DNA of 64,000 nt from Rubellimicrobium rubrum (GCF_006152115.1 NZ_VDFU01000008.1:62001-126000); one strand, 5' to 3'. Positions 8,325-16,813 are shown, numbered from the stretch's first letter. Notes: generated by a model from the letters alone, not told the origin. A program made the numbers and translations.

Positions 8325-9023
8325 TCAGCCCCGCTCGGCCACCCAGTCCGGCAGCTCGGCGATCGACTCCAGCACCACGGTGCCGGCAGGCTCCAGCGCC
8401 TCGCGCCCGGCCACGCCGGTCAGGACGCCGACGCCGGCCATCCCCGCCGTCCGGGCGGCGGCAAGGTCATGCAGGCTGTCGCCCACCATCACGCAGGCGG
8501 CGGGCTCCAGCCCAACCGCATCGGCAAAGGCGAGGAGCTGCCCCGCCGCGGGCTTGCCGCCCCAGCCGCTGTCGAACCCGGCGATGAAGCCGAACCGCTC
8601 CTCGATCCCCGCCGCGCGCAGATGCGACCGCGCGGGCCCTTCGGTGTCGTTGGTCGCCACCCCCAGCGACAGGCCCATGCCCGCCAGCCGGTCCAGCACC
8701 TCGCGAAGACCCGCGACCTCCACCTGCGGCGCGTCGGCGGCGCGGTCGTTCATGCGCGCCATCAGCGCCTCCTTGTCCACCCCCGGCAGGACGGCGGTCA
8801 GGTGCTCGGCCACTGTCTCGGTGGTCGAGGCGATGACGATGCTGTCGGGATGGAACCGGCTCGTCGCCAGATCGTAGCCCAGCACCTCGGCGATGCGGTC
8901 GCGCAGGGCGGGGTCGCCGCCCGACTCGGCCTCGATCATGCCGCGGCTCCAGGCCCCCCAGGTCGCCTGGAAATCGAACAGCGTCCCGTCCTTGTCGAAA
9001 AGGATTCCCTTGATGCGCGTCAT
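8325..9023 (-). CDS. HAD-family hydrolase, phosphoglycolate phosphatase-like
   Basis: A 232-residue HAD phosphatase. Motif I is FDKDGTLFDF (the family usually has DxDGTL; the nucleophile Asp is present, with Lys between the two Asp), motif II is GVATNDTEG, motif III contains the Lys of WGGKPAAG, and motif IV is CVMVGDSLHDLAAA. The cap is helical, as in the Gph/CbbY subclass. It is likely to dephosphorylate 2-phosphoglycolate or a similar small metabolite; the exact substrate is inferred. The ATG at 9023 puts motif I at residue 9, as expected. It precedes the broken methyltransferase on the same strand, but the 114-base gap argues against cotranscription. Confidence 0.88.
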   Translation of the reverse strand: MTRIKGILFDKDGTLFDFQATWGAWSRGMIEAESGGDPALRDRIAEVLGYDLATSRFHPDSIVIASTTETVAEHLTAVLPGVDKEALMARMNDRAADAPQVEVAGLREVLDRLAGMGLSLGVATNDTEGPARSHLRAAGIEERFGFIAGFDSGWGGKPAAGQLLAFADAVGLEPAACVMVGDSLHDLAAARTAGMAGVGVLTGVAGREALEPAGTVVLESIAELPDWVAERG

Positions 9024-9081
9024 TCCACCGACCACGGCTCTGGAACAACAAAGGCCTTTAGGCCCGATGAGTGAACGCGCA

Positions 9082-9360
9082 TCACGGCCACTCGTCCCGT
9101 TGCTGCCCCGGCAGCGCCATCAGCGCCCGCATGGGCGCGTCATAGGGCAGGCTGTGGTCGTCGCAGAACCTCTGGACCCAGCGATCCTCCATGGTGAGGA
9201 ACTCGAGGATTCCGGCAAGGAAGGCAGGGTCCTGGGCCCGCTCCCTGGCATCTTCAAGGCTCGCTCCCGTTGCACCGCTCAACTGCGGGAGAAGCTCCTC
9301 GTCGGCGGCGATCCAGGCCAGGGCCTGCAGGGCGATGGTTTCGGCTTGGTCAGGGTTCAT
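9082..9360 (-). CDS. DUF3572 family protein
   Basis: A 92-residue acidic, helical protein that I recognise as the small alphaproteobacterial DUF3572 family (MNPDQAETIALQALAWIAAD at the start, with a conserved QRFCDDHSLPYDAPMRA near the end). Its function is unknown. It lies between the HAD phosphatase and, on the opposite strand, the PleD-like cyclase. It has no signal peptide or membrane segment and is probably cytoplasmic. Confidence 0.8.
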   Translation of the reverse strand: MNPDQAETIALQALAWIAADEELLPQLSGATGASLEDARERAQDPAFLAGILEFLTMEDRWVQRFCDDHSLPYDAPMRALMALPGQQRDEWP

Positions 9361-9445
9361 GAGAGATGGTTACCAGCATGGAAAGGGATTCTTAAGGTTT
9401 TGGTCTCAGATTTGACACAGAGGGACAAGCGGCGGCCAACGAAGG

Positions 9446-10957
9446 ATGGAAATGATGGGCGGCCACGTCTTGATTGTCGATAGGGACCCGGTGCGACGCG
9501 CCGCCCTGGGGGCCGACCTGGCCGAAGTGGGCAAGAAGACGGCGGAATGCGGCCATCCTTCGGACCTCCCCGGCCTTGTGGCAGCCTGCCGTCCCGACCT
9601 CCTGCTCCTCGACCTCGATGAGGACGGCGCCGCTGCCATCGAAGCCATGGAACAGGCCAGGGCACGACCCGGCAGCCCCCTCCCCACGCTGGCGCTGACT
9701 CCGCTGGGCCGGCCAGACCTCCGGCTGGCGGCGCTGCGCGCCGGGGCCGAGGATGCGACCAGCCGCGGCATGGCCGCACGGCTCCTCCAGGCGCGGGTCC
9801 GCAGCCTCCTGCGCGGCCGCGAGGCCTCGGTCGATCTCGGCGGGCCGGAGGAGCAGGCGCTGTCCCTGTCCGGCCTGTCGGAGGAACCCGCGGCCTTCGT
9901 CGCGGCCCCCGCCCCGTGGCGGCCGGCGCCCACCCGCGTCGCGGTCCTGTCCGCGCTGCGCGGGGCCTCGCTGCCGCCTGGCGCGCTGGCCCCCCTTTTG
10001 GGGTGCGAGGTGACGAGCCTTCCCCTCGTCACCGGCCTGCCGACGAGACTCAGCCCCGACCTGGTGGTGATCGACGTCAGCGGCATGCGGGGCGATCTCG
10101 CGCAAGGCGCGCGCGTCCTGGCTCTTCTGGCCGAACTGAAAGGCCACGCCGACACGCGCAACGCCGCCACGCTGGTCCTCCTCCCCGCCGAGGCAATCGA
10201 AACCGCCGCCCTCGCACTCGATCTCGGGGCCGGCGACGTTGTGGTCGGCCCGGTTCTTCTGGACGAGGTGGCGGAGAGGGCCCGCGCCCTCCTGAGCCGC
10301 CGCGCGGTGGCGGAACGCTTCCGCGCCCAGATCCGGCGGCATCTGCGCGCGGCCGTGACCGATCCCCTCACCGGGCTGCACAACCTGCACCACGCCGACC
10401 CGGCCCTGCGCCGCATGGCCGAGGCGATGGGACAATCCGGCCAGGGCCTCGCGGTCATGATGCTCGACATCGACCACTTCAAGTCGATCAACGACCGCCT
10501 GGGCCACGCCGCCGGGGACCGCGTGCTGACCGAGGTGGCGCGACGGCTCAAGGCCCGGCTGCGCAAGGGCGACCTCCTGGCCCGCGTGGGAGGGGAGGAG
10601 TTCCGCGCCGCCCTGCCGGGCTGCACGCCCGAACGCGCCCGCGCGATTGCCGAGGATCTCCGGCAGGCCGTGGCCGCGCGCCCCTTCGCCGTCGGGCCCG
10701 GCCGCCCGTCCGTGAGCCGCCGCGCCGTGGCGGCAGTCGGCGCCAGGGCCTCGGCCCCCGTCGCTCCGGCAGCCAAACCGACGCCCGGCCCGGCAACGCT
10801 GACCGTCACGCTGTCCATCGGCATCGCGACGGCATCGGCCGAGGACGTGGCGGCGGGCCTGTCCCTGCCCCAGCTCGTGGCGCGGGCGGACGCAGCGCTT
10901 TATGCGGCCAAGGACGCAGGCCGCAACACGGTGGTGCTGGCCCCCTCCGGCCCCTGA
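9446..10957 (+). CDS. PleD-like response regulator/diguanylate cyclase
   Basis: About 503 residues. There are two receiver-like domains, the first MGGHVLIVDRDPVRRAALG...DLLLLDLDEDG and the second RVAVLSALRG...DLVVIDVSG, followed by a GGDEF domain (VTDPLTGLHN, MLDIDHFKSINDRLGHAAGD, and the active site RVGGEEF). Acidic residues around both putative phosphoacceptor sites are partly retained, but the receiver sequences are divergent. GGEEF is a catalytically competent form, so it should make c-di-GMP from two GTP. A Pro/Ala/Arg-rich insert of roughly 25 residues interrupts the GGDEF domain before LTVTLSIGIATA. Starts at 9446, 9452 and 9455 are all possible. PleD controls the motile-to-sessile switch in Caulobacter. 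Confidence 0.85.
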   Translation: MEMMGGHVLIVDRDPVRRAALGADLAEVGKKTAECGHPSDLPGLVAACRPDLLLLDLDEDGAAAIEAMEQARARPGSPLPTLALTPLGRPDLRLAALRAGAEDATSRGMAARLLQARVRSLLRGREASVDLGGPEEQALSLSGLSEEPAAFVAAPAPWRPAPTRVAVLSALRGASLPPGALAPLLGCEVTSLPLVTGLPTRLSPDLVVIDVSGMRGDLAQGARVLALLAELKGHADTRNAATLVLLPAEAIETAALALDLGAGDVVVGPVLLDEVAERARALLSRRAVAERFRAQIRRHLRAAVTDPLTGLHNLHHADPALRRMAEAMGQSGQGLAVMMLDIDHFKSINDRLGHAAGDRVLTEVARRLKARLRKGDLLARVGGEEFRAALPGCTPERARAIAEDLRQAVAARPFAVGPGRPSVSRRAVAAVGARASAPVAPAAKPTPGPATLTVTLSIGIATASAEDVAAGLSLPQLVARADAALYAAKDAGRNTVVLAPSGP

Positions 10958-11086
10958 GGCCGGACGGCGGGGGTTCCGCCCAAAGATCGGAAGCGAAGGG
11001 ATCCAAGCGAGCCTTGGGGCGTTATCCATGCGTCATCCCCCGCAGAGCCGGCGCATCCCTGCGCCCCATCAGCCCCGATCAGGTCC

Positions 11087-11737
11087 ATGGAGCAGCCCTC
11101 CTTCGTCTATCCCGCCTACGCCCGCTCCGAGCGGATCGCCGATGGCGTGATCCACGCGCTGGGGGTCACCTTTGCCCTGACGGGGGCCTCGATCCTGACG
11201 ACCTTCGCGATCCTGCACGCCGACAGCGCGCGAGCCGTTGCGGTCGCGGTCTACGGTTTGGCCCTGATAGGGACGTTCATAGCCTCGGCCTGCTACCACA
11301 TGACCCCATGGGAGCGGCTCCGCCCCACGCTGCGGCGCCTGGACCACGCCGCGATCTTCCTCAAGATCGCGGGCACTTTCACGCCGCTCGCGCTCCTCAT
11401 CAACGGCGCCTTCGCCTGGGCGGTGCTGGCGCTGGTCTGGTCGCTGGCGCTGTTCGGGGCGGTGTCCAAGGTGTTCTTCTGGCGCGAGCCCGGACGATTG
11501 GGCTACGCGATCTACCTTGGCCTGGGCTGGCTGGGCGTGCTGCTTCTGTGGCCCCTGGCCGCCGCGCTGCCGCCGCCCGCTCTGCTGCTGACGGCGCTGG
11601 GCGGCGTGCTTTACACCTTGGGCGTGGTGTTCTTCGCCTGGGATTCCCTCAAGTTCTCGAACGCGATCTGGCACGCCTTCGTGCTCGCGGCCTCGGGCTG
11701 CTTCTTTGCCGCCATCGCGATGGGGACCTTCGCCTAG
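11087..11737 (+). CDS. Hemolysin III / PAQR-like membrane protein
   Basis: A 216-residue polytopic membrane protein with about seven hydrophobic helices. Family signatures include YARSERIADGVIHALGVTFA, SACYHMTPW, RRLDHAAIFLKIAGTFTPLA and the C-terminal IWHAFVLAAS. The conserved His residues (YHM, LDHAAIF, WHAFVL) form the metal-binding site characteristic of the hemolysin III/YqfA/PAQR superfamily. Despite the name, most bacterial members are not proven toxins and probably act on membrane lipids. The gene is convergent with the M48 gene, the two 3' ends overlapping by 4 bases. Confidence 0.9.
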   Translation: MEQPSFVYPAYARSERIADGVIHALGVTFALTGASILTTFAILHADSARAVAVAVYGLALIGTFIASACYHMTPWERLRPTLRRLDHAAIFLKIAGTFTPLALLINGAFAWAVLALVWSLALFGAVSKVFFWREPGRLGYAIYLGLGWLGVLLLWPLAAALPPPALLLTALGGVLYTLGVVFFAWDSLKFSNAIWHAFVLAASGCFFAAIAMGTFA

Positions 11738-12444
11738 CGCCGGATCTCGGCCGCGGCCCGCGCCACCGTCGCGATCCGCTCCCCGTTCGACGGATGCGTG
11801 CCCAGGAAGCGGTTCCCCGGATCGGGCAGCCGAAGAAAGAACTGCGCCCCCAGGATCGGGTCATAGCCGGCCTGAGTGGCCACAAAGGTGCCCAGCCGGT
11901 CGGCTTCCAACTCGAAGTCCTTGGAGTAGCTGCGCGCGCCCACCTGCGCGCCCAACCGCTGCGCTTCGCGGATCGAGGCGGGGGTCGCGCCCTGGGCCTG
12001 GCTGGCAAGCTGGCCAAAGACCGCCGCGCCCAGGCTCGCGTATTCGTCCTGCAGCGCCAGATGCCCGGCGATGTGATGCGACGCCTCGTGCGCCATGACA
12101 AACGCCAGCTCGTCCGGGTTTTGCACCGCCGAGATCAGCGACACCGTGAAGGCCAGGAGAGGCCGCCCGCCGGATTCCAAGGTCTGAAAGGCGTTGGGCG
12201 GCATGCCGGGACGGTCGTCCACCACGATCCGGAAATCGCAGTTGGCCGTGGGATTGCGCTGCGCGCATTCGGCCTCGGCCACCGGCTCCACCCGCGACAC
12301 GACCTCCAGGAAACTTTGCGCCTGAGCCCGTCCGGCTTCCAGCGTAGCCTCGGGAATCACCCGCTCGGACCCGGGGCGCAGGGGAAGGCCGCAGGCGGCA
12401 ACGGTCAGGCAGGCCGCCAAAGCGGCGAGAAGACGCAGGCTCAT
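11734..12444 (-). CDS. M48-family metalloprotease, probable lipoprotein
   Basis: A 236-residue protein with a lipoprotein signal (MSLRLLAALAACLTVAAC, Cys18 as likely lipidation site), so it should be anchored in the envelope. The zinc protease motif HEASH (HExxH) lies in ELAFVMAHEASHHIAGHL. A downstream Glu in FELEADRLGTFVA serves as third zinc ligand (ExxxD), followed by the conserved HPSNGERI. This pattern belongs to M48 peptidases of the LoiP/BepA type, which act in periplasmic quality control. The length is shorter than BepA and lacks TPR repeats. It converges with the hemolysin III gene. Confidence 0.9.
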   Translation of the reverse strand: MSLRLLAALAACLTVAACGLPLRPGSERVIPEATLEAGRAQAQSFLEVVSRVEPVAEAECAQRNPTANCDFRIVVDDRPGMPPNAFQTLESGGRPLLAFTVSLISAVQNPDELAFVMAHEASHHIAGHLALQDEYASLGAAVFGQLASQAQGATPASIREAQRLGAQVGARSYSKDFELEADRLGTFVATQAGYDPILGAQFFLRLPDPGNRFLGTHPSNGERIATVARAAAEIRR

Positions 12445-12587
12445 GAGGTCCGGAAAAGCCAGAAAGGGACGCGAGCCAAGCCTACCGGGGGCCGCGCCCG
12501 CGGACCAGCCGCGACATGCCCCCGCTCACGAGATCGGCACCATCCTGTCCTGTTGCGGCCACGGGCTCCGCGCCCTACCCTTTGGCC

Positions 12588-12821
12588 ATGGTCACCATCG
12601 AGCACGACTTCGACGCCACCGTCGTCACCCTTGTGGATGACGGCCCCGCCCCTCTCCAGGAGGATGTGACGATCTGCCTTTTCGAGGAATGCGTCACCGT
12701 GGAGCAGTACGACGAACGCCGGGACGAGGTGGTCAAGGTCACCCTGTCCACGGCCCAGGTCCGCGACCTTCGCGCGGCGCTGAACCTGCCGGAAGGCATC
12801 TACAAGGTCCGCGCCAGCTGA
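12588..12821 (+). CDS. Conserved small hypothetical protein
   Basis: A 77-residue acidic protein (MVTIEHDFDATVVTLVDDGP at the start). No domain is recognised. It appears to be beta-rich, has a Cys pair in ICLFEECV, and no signal peptide or membrane segment. The codon pattern looks coding (GC-rich third positions). The start ATG at 12588 lies just after an ACCCTTTGGCC stretch with no clear ribosome site. The gene stands alone between the M48 protease (opposite strand) and a nitroreductase. Function unknown. Confidence 0.6.
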   Translation: MVTIEHDFDATVVTLVDDGPAPLQEDVTICLFEECVTVEQYDERRDEVVKVTLSTAQVRDLRAALNLPEGIYKVRAS

Positions 12822-12930
12822 ACGCGGTGCCGGCCCGCAAGCCGGCTCCCGCCTCAGCCCCCGGCCCGGAGGAACCCGCCAGGCCAGCGCGCAGCCTGCC
12901 GAGCGCGCGCGGACGATGATGATGTGCCAG

Positions 12931-12949
12931 TCGCCCTGCATGACGCAGG
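12931..12949. repeat. Short hairpin in the 285-base gap before the nitroreductase
   Basis: GCCCTGC/GCAGGGC is a perfect 7-bp stem around ATGAC. The gap 12822-13106 otherwise shows no gene. No T-run follows on either strand, so terminator function is doubtful. Confidence 0.4.
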
Positions 12950-13106
12950 GCCTTAGCGCCCGCCCCGCACGCGCGAAGCGACGGAGGCAACCTCCGGCTT
13001 CGTTATTGGGGATGGCCGGATTGCGGATGGCGGGGGCGCGGCGAACGCCCTTCCAACGCCGCCGGCCAGGGATTACGTCAGCCCCGACGCATCCGAAGGA
13101 CGACCC

Positions 13107-13685
13107 ATGCCCGACAAGAACCCTGCCGCGCTCGACTTCCTGCTTTCGCGCCGCTCGCGCCCCGCGCGCACCCTCGGGCTGCCCGTCCCGTCGCAGGACG
13201 AGGTCGGCCAGCTTCTGGCCGCCGCGACCCGCGTCCCCGATCACGGCAAGCTGGAGCCATGGCGCTTCATCGTCCTGACCCGCCCCGCGACCGACCGGCT
13301 CGCCCGGCTGGTCGAGGAGCGCGGCCCCGTCCTAGGGCAGGAGCCTGAGCGGATCGCCAAGGCGGCCTCGCAGTACTCCATGTCCGACCTCGCGGTCGTC
13401 GTCGTGCAGGTGCCCCGGCCCACAGAAAAGGTGCCGCTGATCGAGCAGACCTACTCCGCCGGGGCGGTCTGCCTGTCGCTGCTCAACGCCGCACTTGCGC
13501 AGGGCTGGGGTGCCAACTGGCTGTCCGGCTGGCCCACCTACGACGAGACCTTCCGCCGCGAGGGCCTGGGCCTGCGCGATGGCGAAACGGTGGCGGGCGT
13601 CATCCACATCGGCACGCCGGTGGCCGAATCCCCCGACCGCCCCCGCCCCGACGTGGCCAAGCTTACCACTTGGATCAGCGCGTGA
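13107..13685 (+). CDS. Nitroreductase family protein (YdjA-like)
   Basis: A 192-residue flavoprotein of the nitroreductase superfamily. RRSRPARTLGLPVPSQDEV is the N-terminal FMN-phosphate-binding region. The following AAATRVPDHGKLEPWRFIV is a strong match to the YdjA/TdsD-type small nitroreductases. The C-terminal part GWGANWLSGWPTYDE is also conserved. It is an FMN-dependent, NAD(P)H-using oxidoreductase with an unknown physiological substrate. The stop TGA overlaps the GTG start of the next gene, so the pair is translationally coupled. Confidence 0.9.
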   Translation: MPDKNPAALDFLLSRRSRPARTLGLPVPSQDEVGQLLAAATRVPDHGKLEPWRFIVLTRPATDRLARLVEERGPVLGQEPERIAKAASQYSMSDLAVVVVQVPRPTEKVPLIEQTYSAGAVCLSLLNAALAQGWGANWLSGWPTYDETFRREGLGLRDGETVAGVIHIGTPVAESPDRPRPDVAKLTTWISA

Positions 13686-14368
13686 TCCGGGACGTCACCC
13701 TCGCGGTCGGGCAGCTTCCCGATCGGCGGTTCCAGCGGGTGCTCTGGCGCGGCGTGGCGCTGGCGCTGCTCCTCCTGGCCGCGGCCTCGGCGGGGCTGCT
13801 CTGGTTCCTGGCCTGGGCACTGCCGGACACCTTCACGCTCCCCTTCGTGGGCGAGGTGACTTGGCTCGACAACCTCGCGGGCTGGGCGGCGGTCCCGGTC
13901 GTGTTGGTACTGTCGGTGTTCCTGATGGTGCCCGTCGCTTCGGCCATGACCTCGATCTTCCTCGACGAGGTGGCCGAGGCGGTGGAGGACCGGCACTACC
14001 CCGGCCTGCCCCGCGTGCGCCCGCAAGGCTGGGGCGAGGCGCTGCGCGAATCGGTCGGCGCCTTCGCGGTCGTCCTCGTGGCCAACGCCCTGGCGCTGGT
14101 GGCCTACCTGCTGCTGGCGCCGCTCGCCCCTGTGATCTTCGTCGTGCTGAACGGTTTCCTGCTCGGCCGCGAATACTTCCGCGTGGCGGCCCTGCGCCGC
14201 GAGGGACGCGCAGGCGCGGACGCGCTACTGCGCGCCCACCGGGGCAAGGTCTGGCTGCTGGGCGGCCTGATGGCGATCCCGCTCTTCGTGCCGATCCTGA
14301 ACCTGATCGTGCCGACGCTGGGCGCGGCGGCCTTCACCCATCTCTATCACCGCGTCAGGCGGCGTTAG
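13682..14368 (+). CDS. EI24/CysZ-like membrane protein
   Basis: A 228-residue polytopic membrane protein with about four to five hydrophobic segments. Conserved features of the EI24 (CysZ, PF07264) family are visible: VLVLSVFLMVPVASAMTSIF, LDEVAEAVEDRHYPG, NGFLLGREYFRVAALRR and IPLFVPILNLIVP. In gamma-proteobacteria CysZ takes up sulfate, but alphaproteobacterial members are uncharacterised and no sulfur gene is adjacent. The GTG at 13682 overlaps the nitroreductase stop (GTGA) and was preferred to a TTG four codons upstream. The 3' end overlaps DUF1467 on the other strand by 4 bases. Confidence 0.85.
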   Translation: MIRDVTLAVGQLPDRRFQRVLWRGVALALLLLAAASAGLLWFLAWALPDTFTLPFVGEVTWLDNLAGWAAVPVVLVLSVFLMVPVASAMTSIFLDEVAEAVEDRHYPGLPRVRPQGWGEALRESVGAFAVVLVANALALVAYLLLAPLAPVIFVVLNGFLLGREYFRVAALRREGRAGADALLRAHRGKVWLLGGLMAIPLFVPILNLIVPTLGAAAFTHLYHRVRRR

Positions 14369-14649
14369 TTCGCCACGCGCGGGGGCTCCATCCGGCCGAA
14401 CCAGTCAAGGTCGCGGACCCCCCAGGGCCCCCAGGTCAGCATGATGGCCAGCCCCACCCAGATCGCCACGGCCCAAAGCGTGGTGATCCGCGCCTTCCGC
14501 CCGAGCGCGAACTCGTGCGGCGAGGAGGCATGCGTGCCCGGCACGATCTCGCCCGCGTCGCCCTGCGTGACAAGCCGCAGGGGCAGCACGATGAAGAACA
14601 CCATGAACCAGACGACGGAAAACAGCACGATGGCGCCGGTGATGGTCAT
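14365..14649 (-). CDS. DUF1467 family membrane protein
   Basis: A 94-residue protein with two transmembrane helices (residues about 5-24 and 58-75) and an intervening LPLRLVTQGDAGEIVPGTH segment diagnostic of DUF1467. The family is nearly restricted to Alphaproteobacteria and often sits beside methylmalonyl-CoA epimerase, as it does here, 72 bases downstream of it. Function unknown; the location is the inner membrane. Confidence 0.88.
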   Translation of the reverse strand: MTITGAIVLFSVVWFMVFFIVLPLRLVTQGDAGEIVPGTHASSPHEFALGRKARITTLWAVAIWVGLAIMLTWGPWGVRDLDWFGRMEPPRVAN

Positions 14650-14721
14650 GGATTCCTCCCTGCAGGCCCGCCCGACATAAGCGGCGCCGCGCCCAAGGCC
14701 AAGGCGCCCCGGTGCCGCAGG

Positions 14722-15126
14722 TCAGGCCTGCTCCAGCTCGATCAGGGTGCCGTTGAAGTCCTTGGGATGCAGGAACAGCACGGGCTTGCCATGCGCGCCG
14801 ATCCTGGGCTCCCCGCCACCCAGCACGCGCGCACCCGCTCCCACCAACCGGTCCCGTGCCGCGAGGATGTCGTCCACCTCGTAGCAGATGTGATGGATCC
14901 CGCCCGAGGCGTTCTTGCCCAGAAATCCCTCGACCGGGCTTCCCTCGCCCAGAGGCTCCAGCAGTTCCACCTTGGTGTTGGGCAGGGTCACGAAGACCAC
15001 CCGCACCCCATGCTCGGGCAGGTCCTGCGGAGGTTCCACTTCCGCCCCCAGCGCATCGCGGTAGCGCGCGACGGCCTCAGGCAGGTCGGGGACCACGATG
15101 GCCACGTGATTCAGGCGTCCGATCAT
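14722..15126 (-). CDS. mce: Methylmalonyl-CoA epimerase
   Basis: A 134-residue member of the vicinal oxygen chelate (glyoxalase) superfamily. It interconverts (R)- and (S)-methylmalonyl-CoA in propionyl-CoA and ethylmalonyl-CoA metabolism. The family start IGRLNHVAIVVPDL carries the first metal ligand His. The rest shows VEPPQDLPEHGVRVVFVTLP, KVELLEPLGEGSP, GGIHHICYEVDD (His ligands) and the terminal LIELEQ with the Glu ligand. The ATG at 15126 was chosen because it starts the conserved domain and matches the usual length. Confidence 0.93.
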   Translation of the reverse strand: MIGRLNHVAIVVPDLPEAVARYRDALGAEVEPPQDLPEHGVRVVFVTLPNTKVELLEPLGEGSPVEGFLGKNASGGIHHICYEVDDILAARDRLVGAGARVLGGGEPRIGAHGKPVLFLHPKDFNGTLIELEQA

Positions 15127-15234
15127 GAACGGATTACGGGCCAGCCGCAGCCGAAAGGCAAGTCGTTCGTGCTTAACCAAGAATTCACCAGAACGCGCGA
15201 ATCTGTTTCCCAGGACAGAACGGAAGCACTCCTC

Positions 15235-15915
15235 ATGGGCAGCCTCGACGATCTCCTCCCACATCGTGCCGCTTCAGCCGACCAACCGCTGGCCGGGCTG
15301 ACCCTCCTCCTCGTGGAGGACAGCCGCCTCTCTGCCGAGGGGGTGCGGATGTTCTGCCGCCGGTCCGGGGCACGCCTGCGCCGCGCCGACAGCCTGGCCA
15401 CCGCGGAACGGCACCTGCGCGGCTACCGGCCGGACGTCGTGATCGTGGACCTCCACCTGCCGGACGGCTCGGGGCTGGACCTGATCGCCCAGTTGTCCCA
15501 ATCGCGGCCGCGCATCGACGCCATCCTTGCCCTCAGCGGCGATCCCGACACCGCGCTCTTGGCGCGCGCGGCCGGGGCCGATGCCTTCCTGGCCAAGCCG
15601 CTGACCCTTGCGGCGTTCCAAGACACGCTGCTGTCGCGGCTCCCCTCCGACCGGCGTCCCCAGGGCTGGCGCGCCGGTCCCCCCGTCCCGCCGGTGGTCG
15701 ATCCCACAGCGCTGCGCGAGGATCTGGAGCACGCCGCAACCCTGCTGGCGCAAGCAGATGCCCCCCTCGAGTATGTATCGGGCTTCGTCAAGGGCGTGGC
15801 CCGCACCGCCGGGGACCGCGCCCTCGCCCAGGATGCCGCCGCCGCCGCCAGCGGGACGGCACCCGACGTCGAACGTCTGACCCGGTCGCTCGGGCGCAGG
15901 CTCTCTCACCCCTAA
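15235..15915 (+). CDS. Response regulator with receiver domain and helical C-terminus
   Basis: 226 residues. A complete receiver domain occupies about residues 20-140: LTLLLVEDSRLSAEG (acidic pocket), DVVIVDLHLPDGSG (phosphoacceptor Asp), LALSGDP (Thr/Ser position) and AFLAKPLTL (Lys). The C-terminal 80 or so residues are helical (DLEHAATLLAQADAPLEYVS) and carry no DNA-binding or enzymatic domain that I recognise. They could be an Hpt-like or dimerisation module. The gene stands alone, divergent from mce, with no adjacent histidine kinase. The ATG at 15235 was chosen; the very long open frame upstream is a read-through of other genes. Confidence 0.82.
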   Translation: MGSLDDLLPHRAASADQPLAGLTLLLVEDSRLSAEGVRMFCRRSGARLRRADSLATAERHLRGYRPDVVIVDLHLPDGSGLDLIAQLSQSRPRIDAILALSGDPDTALLARAAGADAFLAKPLTLAAFQDTLLSRLPSDRRPQGWRAGPPVPPVVDPTALREDLEHAATLLAQADAPLEYVSGFVKGVARTAGDRALAQDAAAAASGTAPDVERLTRSLGRRLSHP

Positions 15916-15929
15916 GGCCAGGGTCCGCC

Positions 15930-16640
15930 CTAGGCCAAGGGGTCGCGAGCCACCAGAACCGGCGCGGTCAGCGCGGAAAGCGCCTCCCTCTGCCGCCGCA
16001 TTCCAACGAAATTCCCCGGGTCGAGCCAGCGGTCAAAGGCCGCCTCCAGCGCGGGCCAGTCCTTGTCGATCGCGGCGAACCACGCGGTGTCGCGGTTGCG
16101 CCCCTTCACCACCGTCGCCTGCCGGAACACCCCCTCGAAGGACAGTCCCAGCCGTTGCGCGGCCCGGCGCGAGGGACGGTTCAGCGCGTCGCACTTCCAT
16201 TCATAACGGCGATATCCCGCCGCAAAGGCCCAGCGCATCATCAGGACCATCGCCTCGGTCGCCGCCGGCGTCCGCTGGAGCGCGGGGGACAAGCAGATAT
16301 GCCCGACCTCGATGGACCCCGCCTCGGGCGCGATCCGCAGGAAGCTCGCCACCCCCGCCGCCCGGCCGGTGTCGAGATCGCGGATCGCGTAAAAGAAGGG
16401 GTCCTCTCGCCGGGCCATGTCCTCGGCCCAGTCCTCCCAGTCCCGCTGCGCGGCGAACGGGCCATAGGGCAGGTAATCCCAGATGGCGTCGGACTCGCGG
16501 TTGGCCGGGTGGATCTGCGGCCCGTGCCGCGCCGGGTCCAGCCGTTCGAGCCGGACCCAATGCCCGTCCAGCACCGCCGGACCGGGCCGGGGCGGCGGGG
16601 TCCAGTTCAGGACGGGCTCACCGAAAAGAGGCGCGGACAT
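15930..16640 (-). CDS. GNAT acetyltransferase, RimJ/RimL type
   Basis: A 236-residue GNAT protein of the Acetyltransf_3 subgroup. The N-terminal LDGHWVRLERLDPARH matches the RimJ/RimL beginning. The fold continues with DPFFYAIRDLDTGRAAGVAS, IEVGHICLSPALQRTPAATEAM (acetyl-CoA-binding region) and YRRYEWKCDALNRPSRRAAQ with the conserved N..S..A motif. These enzymes acetylate protein N-termini or small molecules; the substrate here is unknown. It converges with the response regulator, the stops lying 14 bases apart. Confidence 0.87.
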   Translation of the reverse strand: MSAPLFGEPVLNWTPPPRPGPAVLDGHWVRLERLDPARHGPQIHPANRESDAIWDYLPYGPFAAQRDWEDWAEDMARREDPFFYAIRDLDTGRAAGVASFLRIAPEAGSIEVGHICLSPALQRTPAATEAMVLMMRWAFAAGYRRYEWKCDALNRPSRRAAQRLGLSFEGVFRQATVVKGRNRDTAWFAAIDKDWPALEAAFDRWLDPGNFVGMRRQREALSALTAPVLVARDPLA

Positions 16641-16813
16641 GGGGGCTCCTTAGCTATGCGGGCGCACCGTGGCGCGCGGCCCGCGCAACCGCAAGGGCGG
16701 CCCCCCGCCGCATCCCGACCCTCGCCCGCCCCGGCGCGCCTCCGCCGTGGACAGGCCGCCGCCCGTGCCCTAGCCTTCCCCTCGTCCAGCGCCCCACCCT
16801 CCTGAGGCCCCCG

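Noticed and set aside
9916..12669. A 917-codon plus-strand open frame
   Set aside because: It runs across the PleD-like gene, the hemolysin III gene and the antisense of the M48 gene in the wrong frame, with an Arg/Pro/Ala/Gly composition typical of GC-rich shadows. The real genes explain the stretch.
12822..13106. A gene in the gap before the nitroreductase
   Set aside because: Frames here are short, Arg/Pro-rich and without ribosome sites. Only a 7-bp hairpin stands out.
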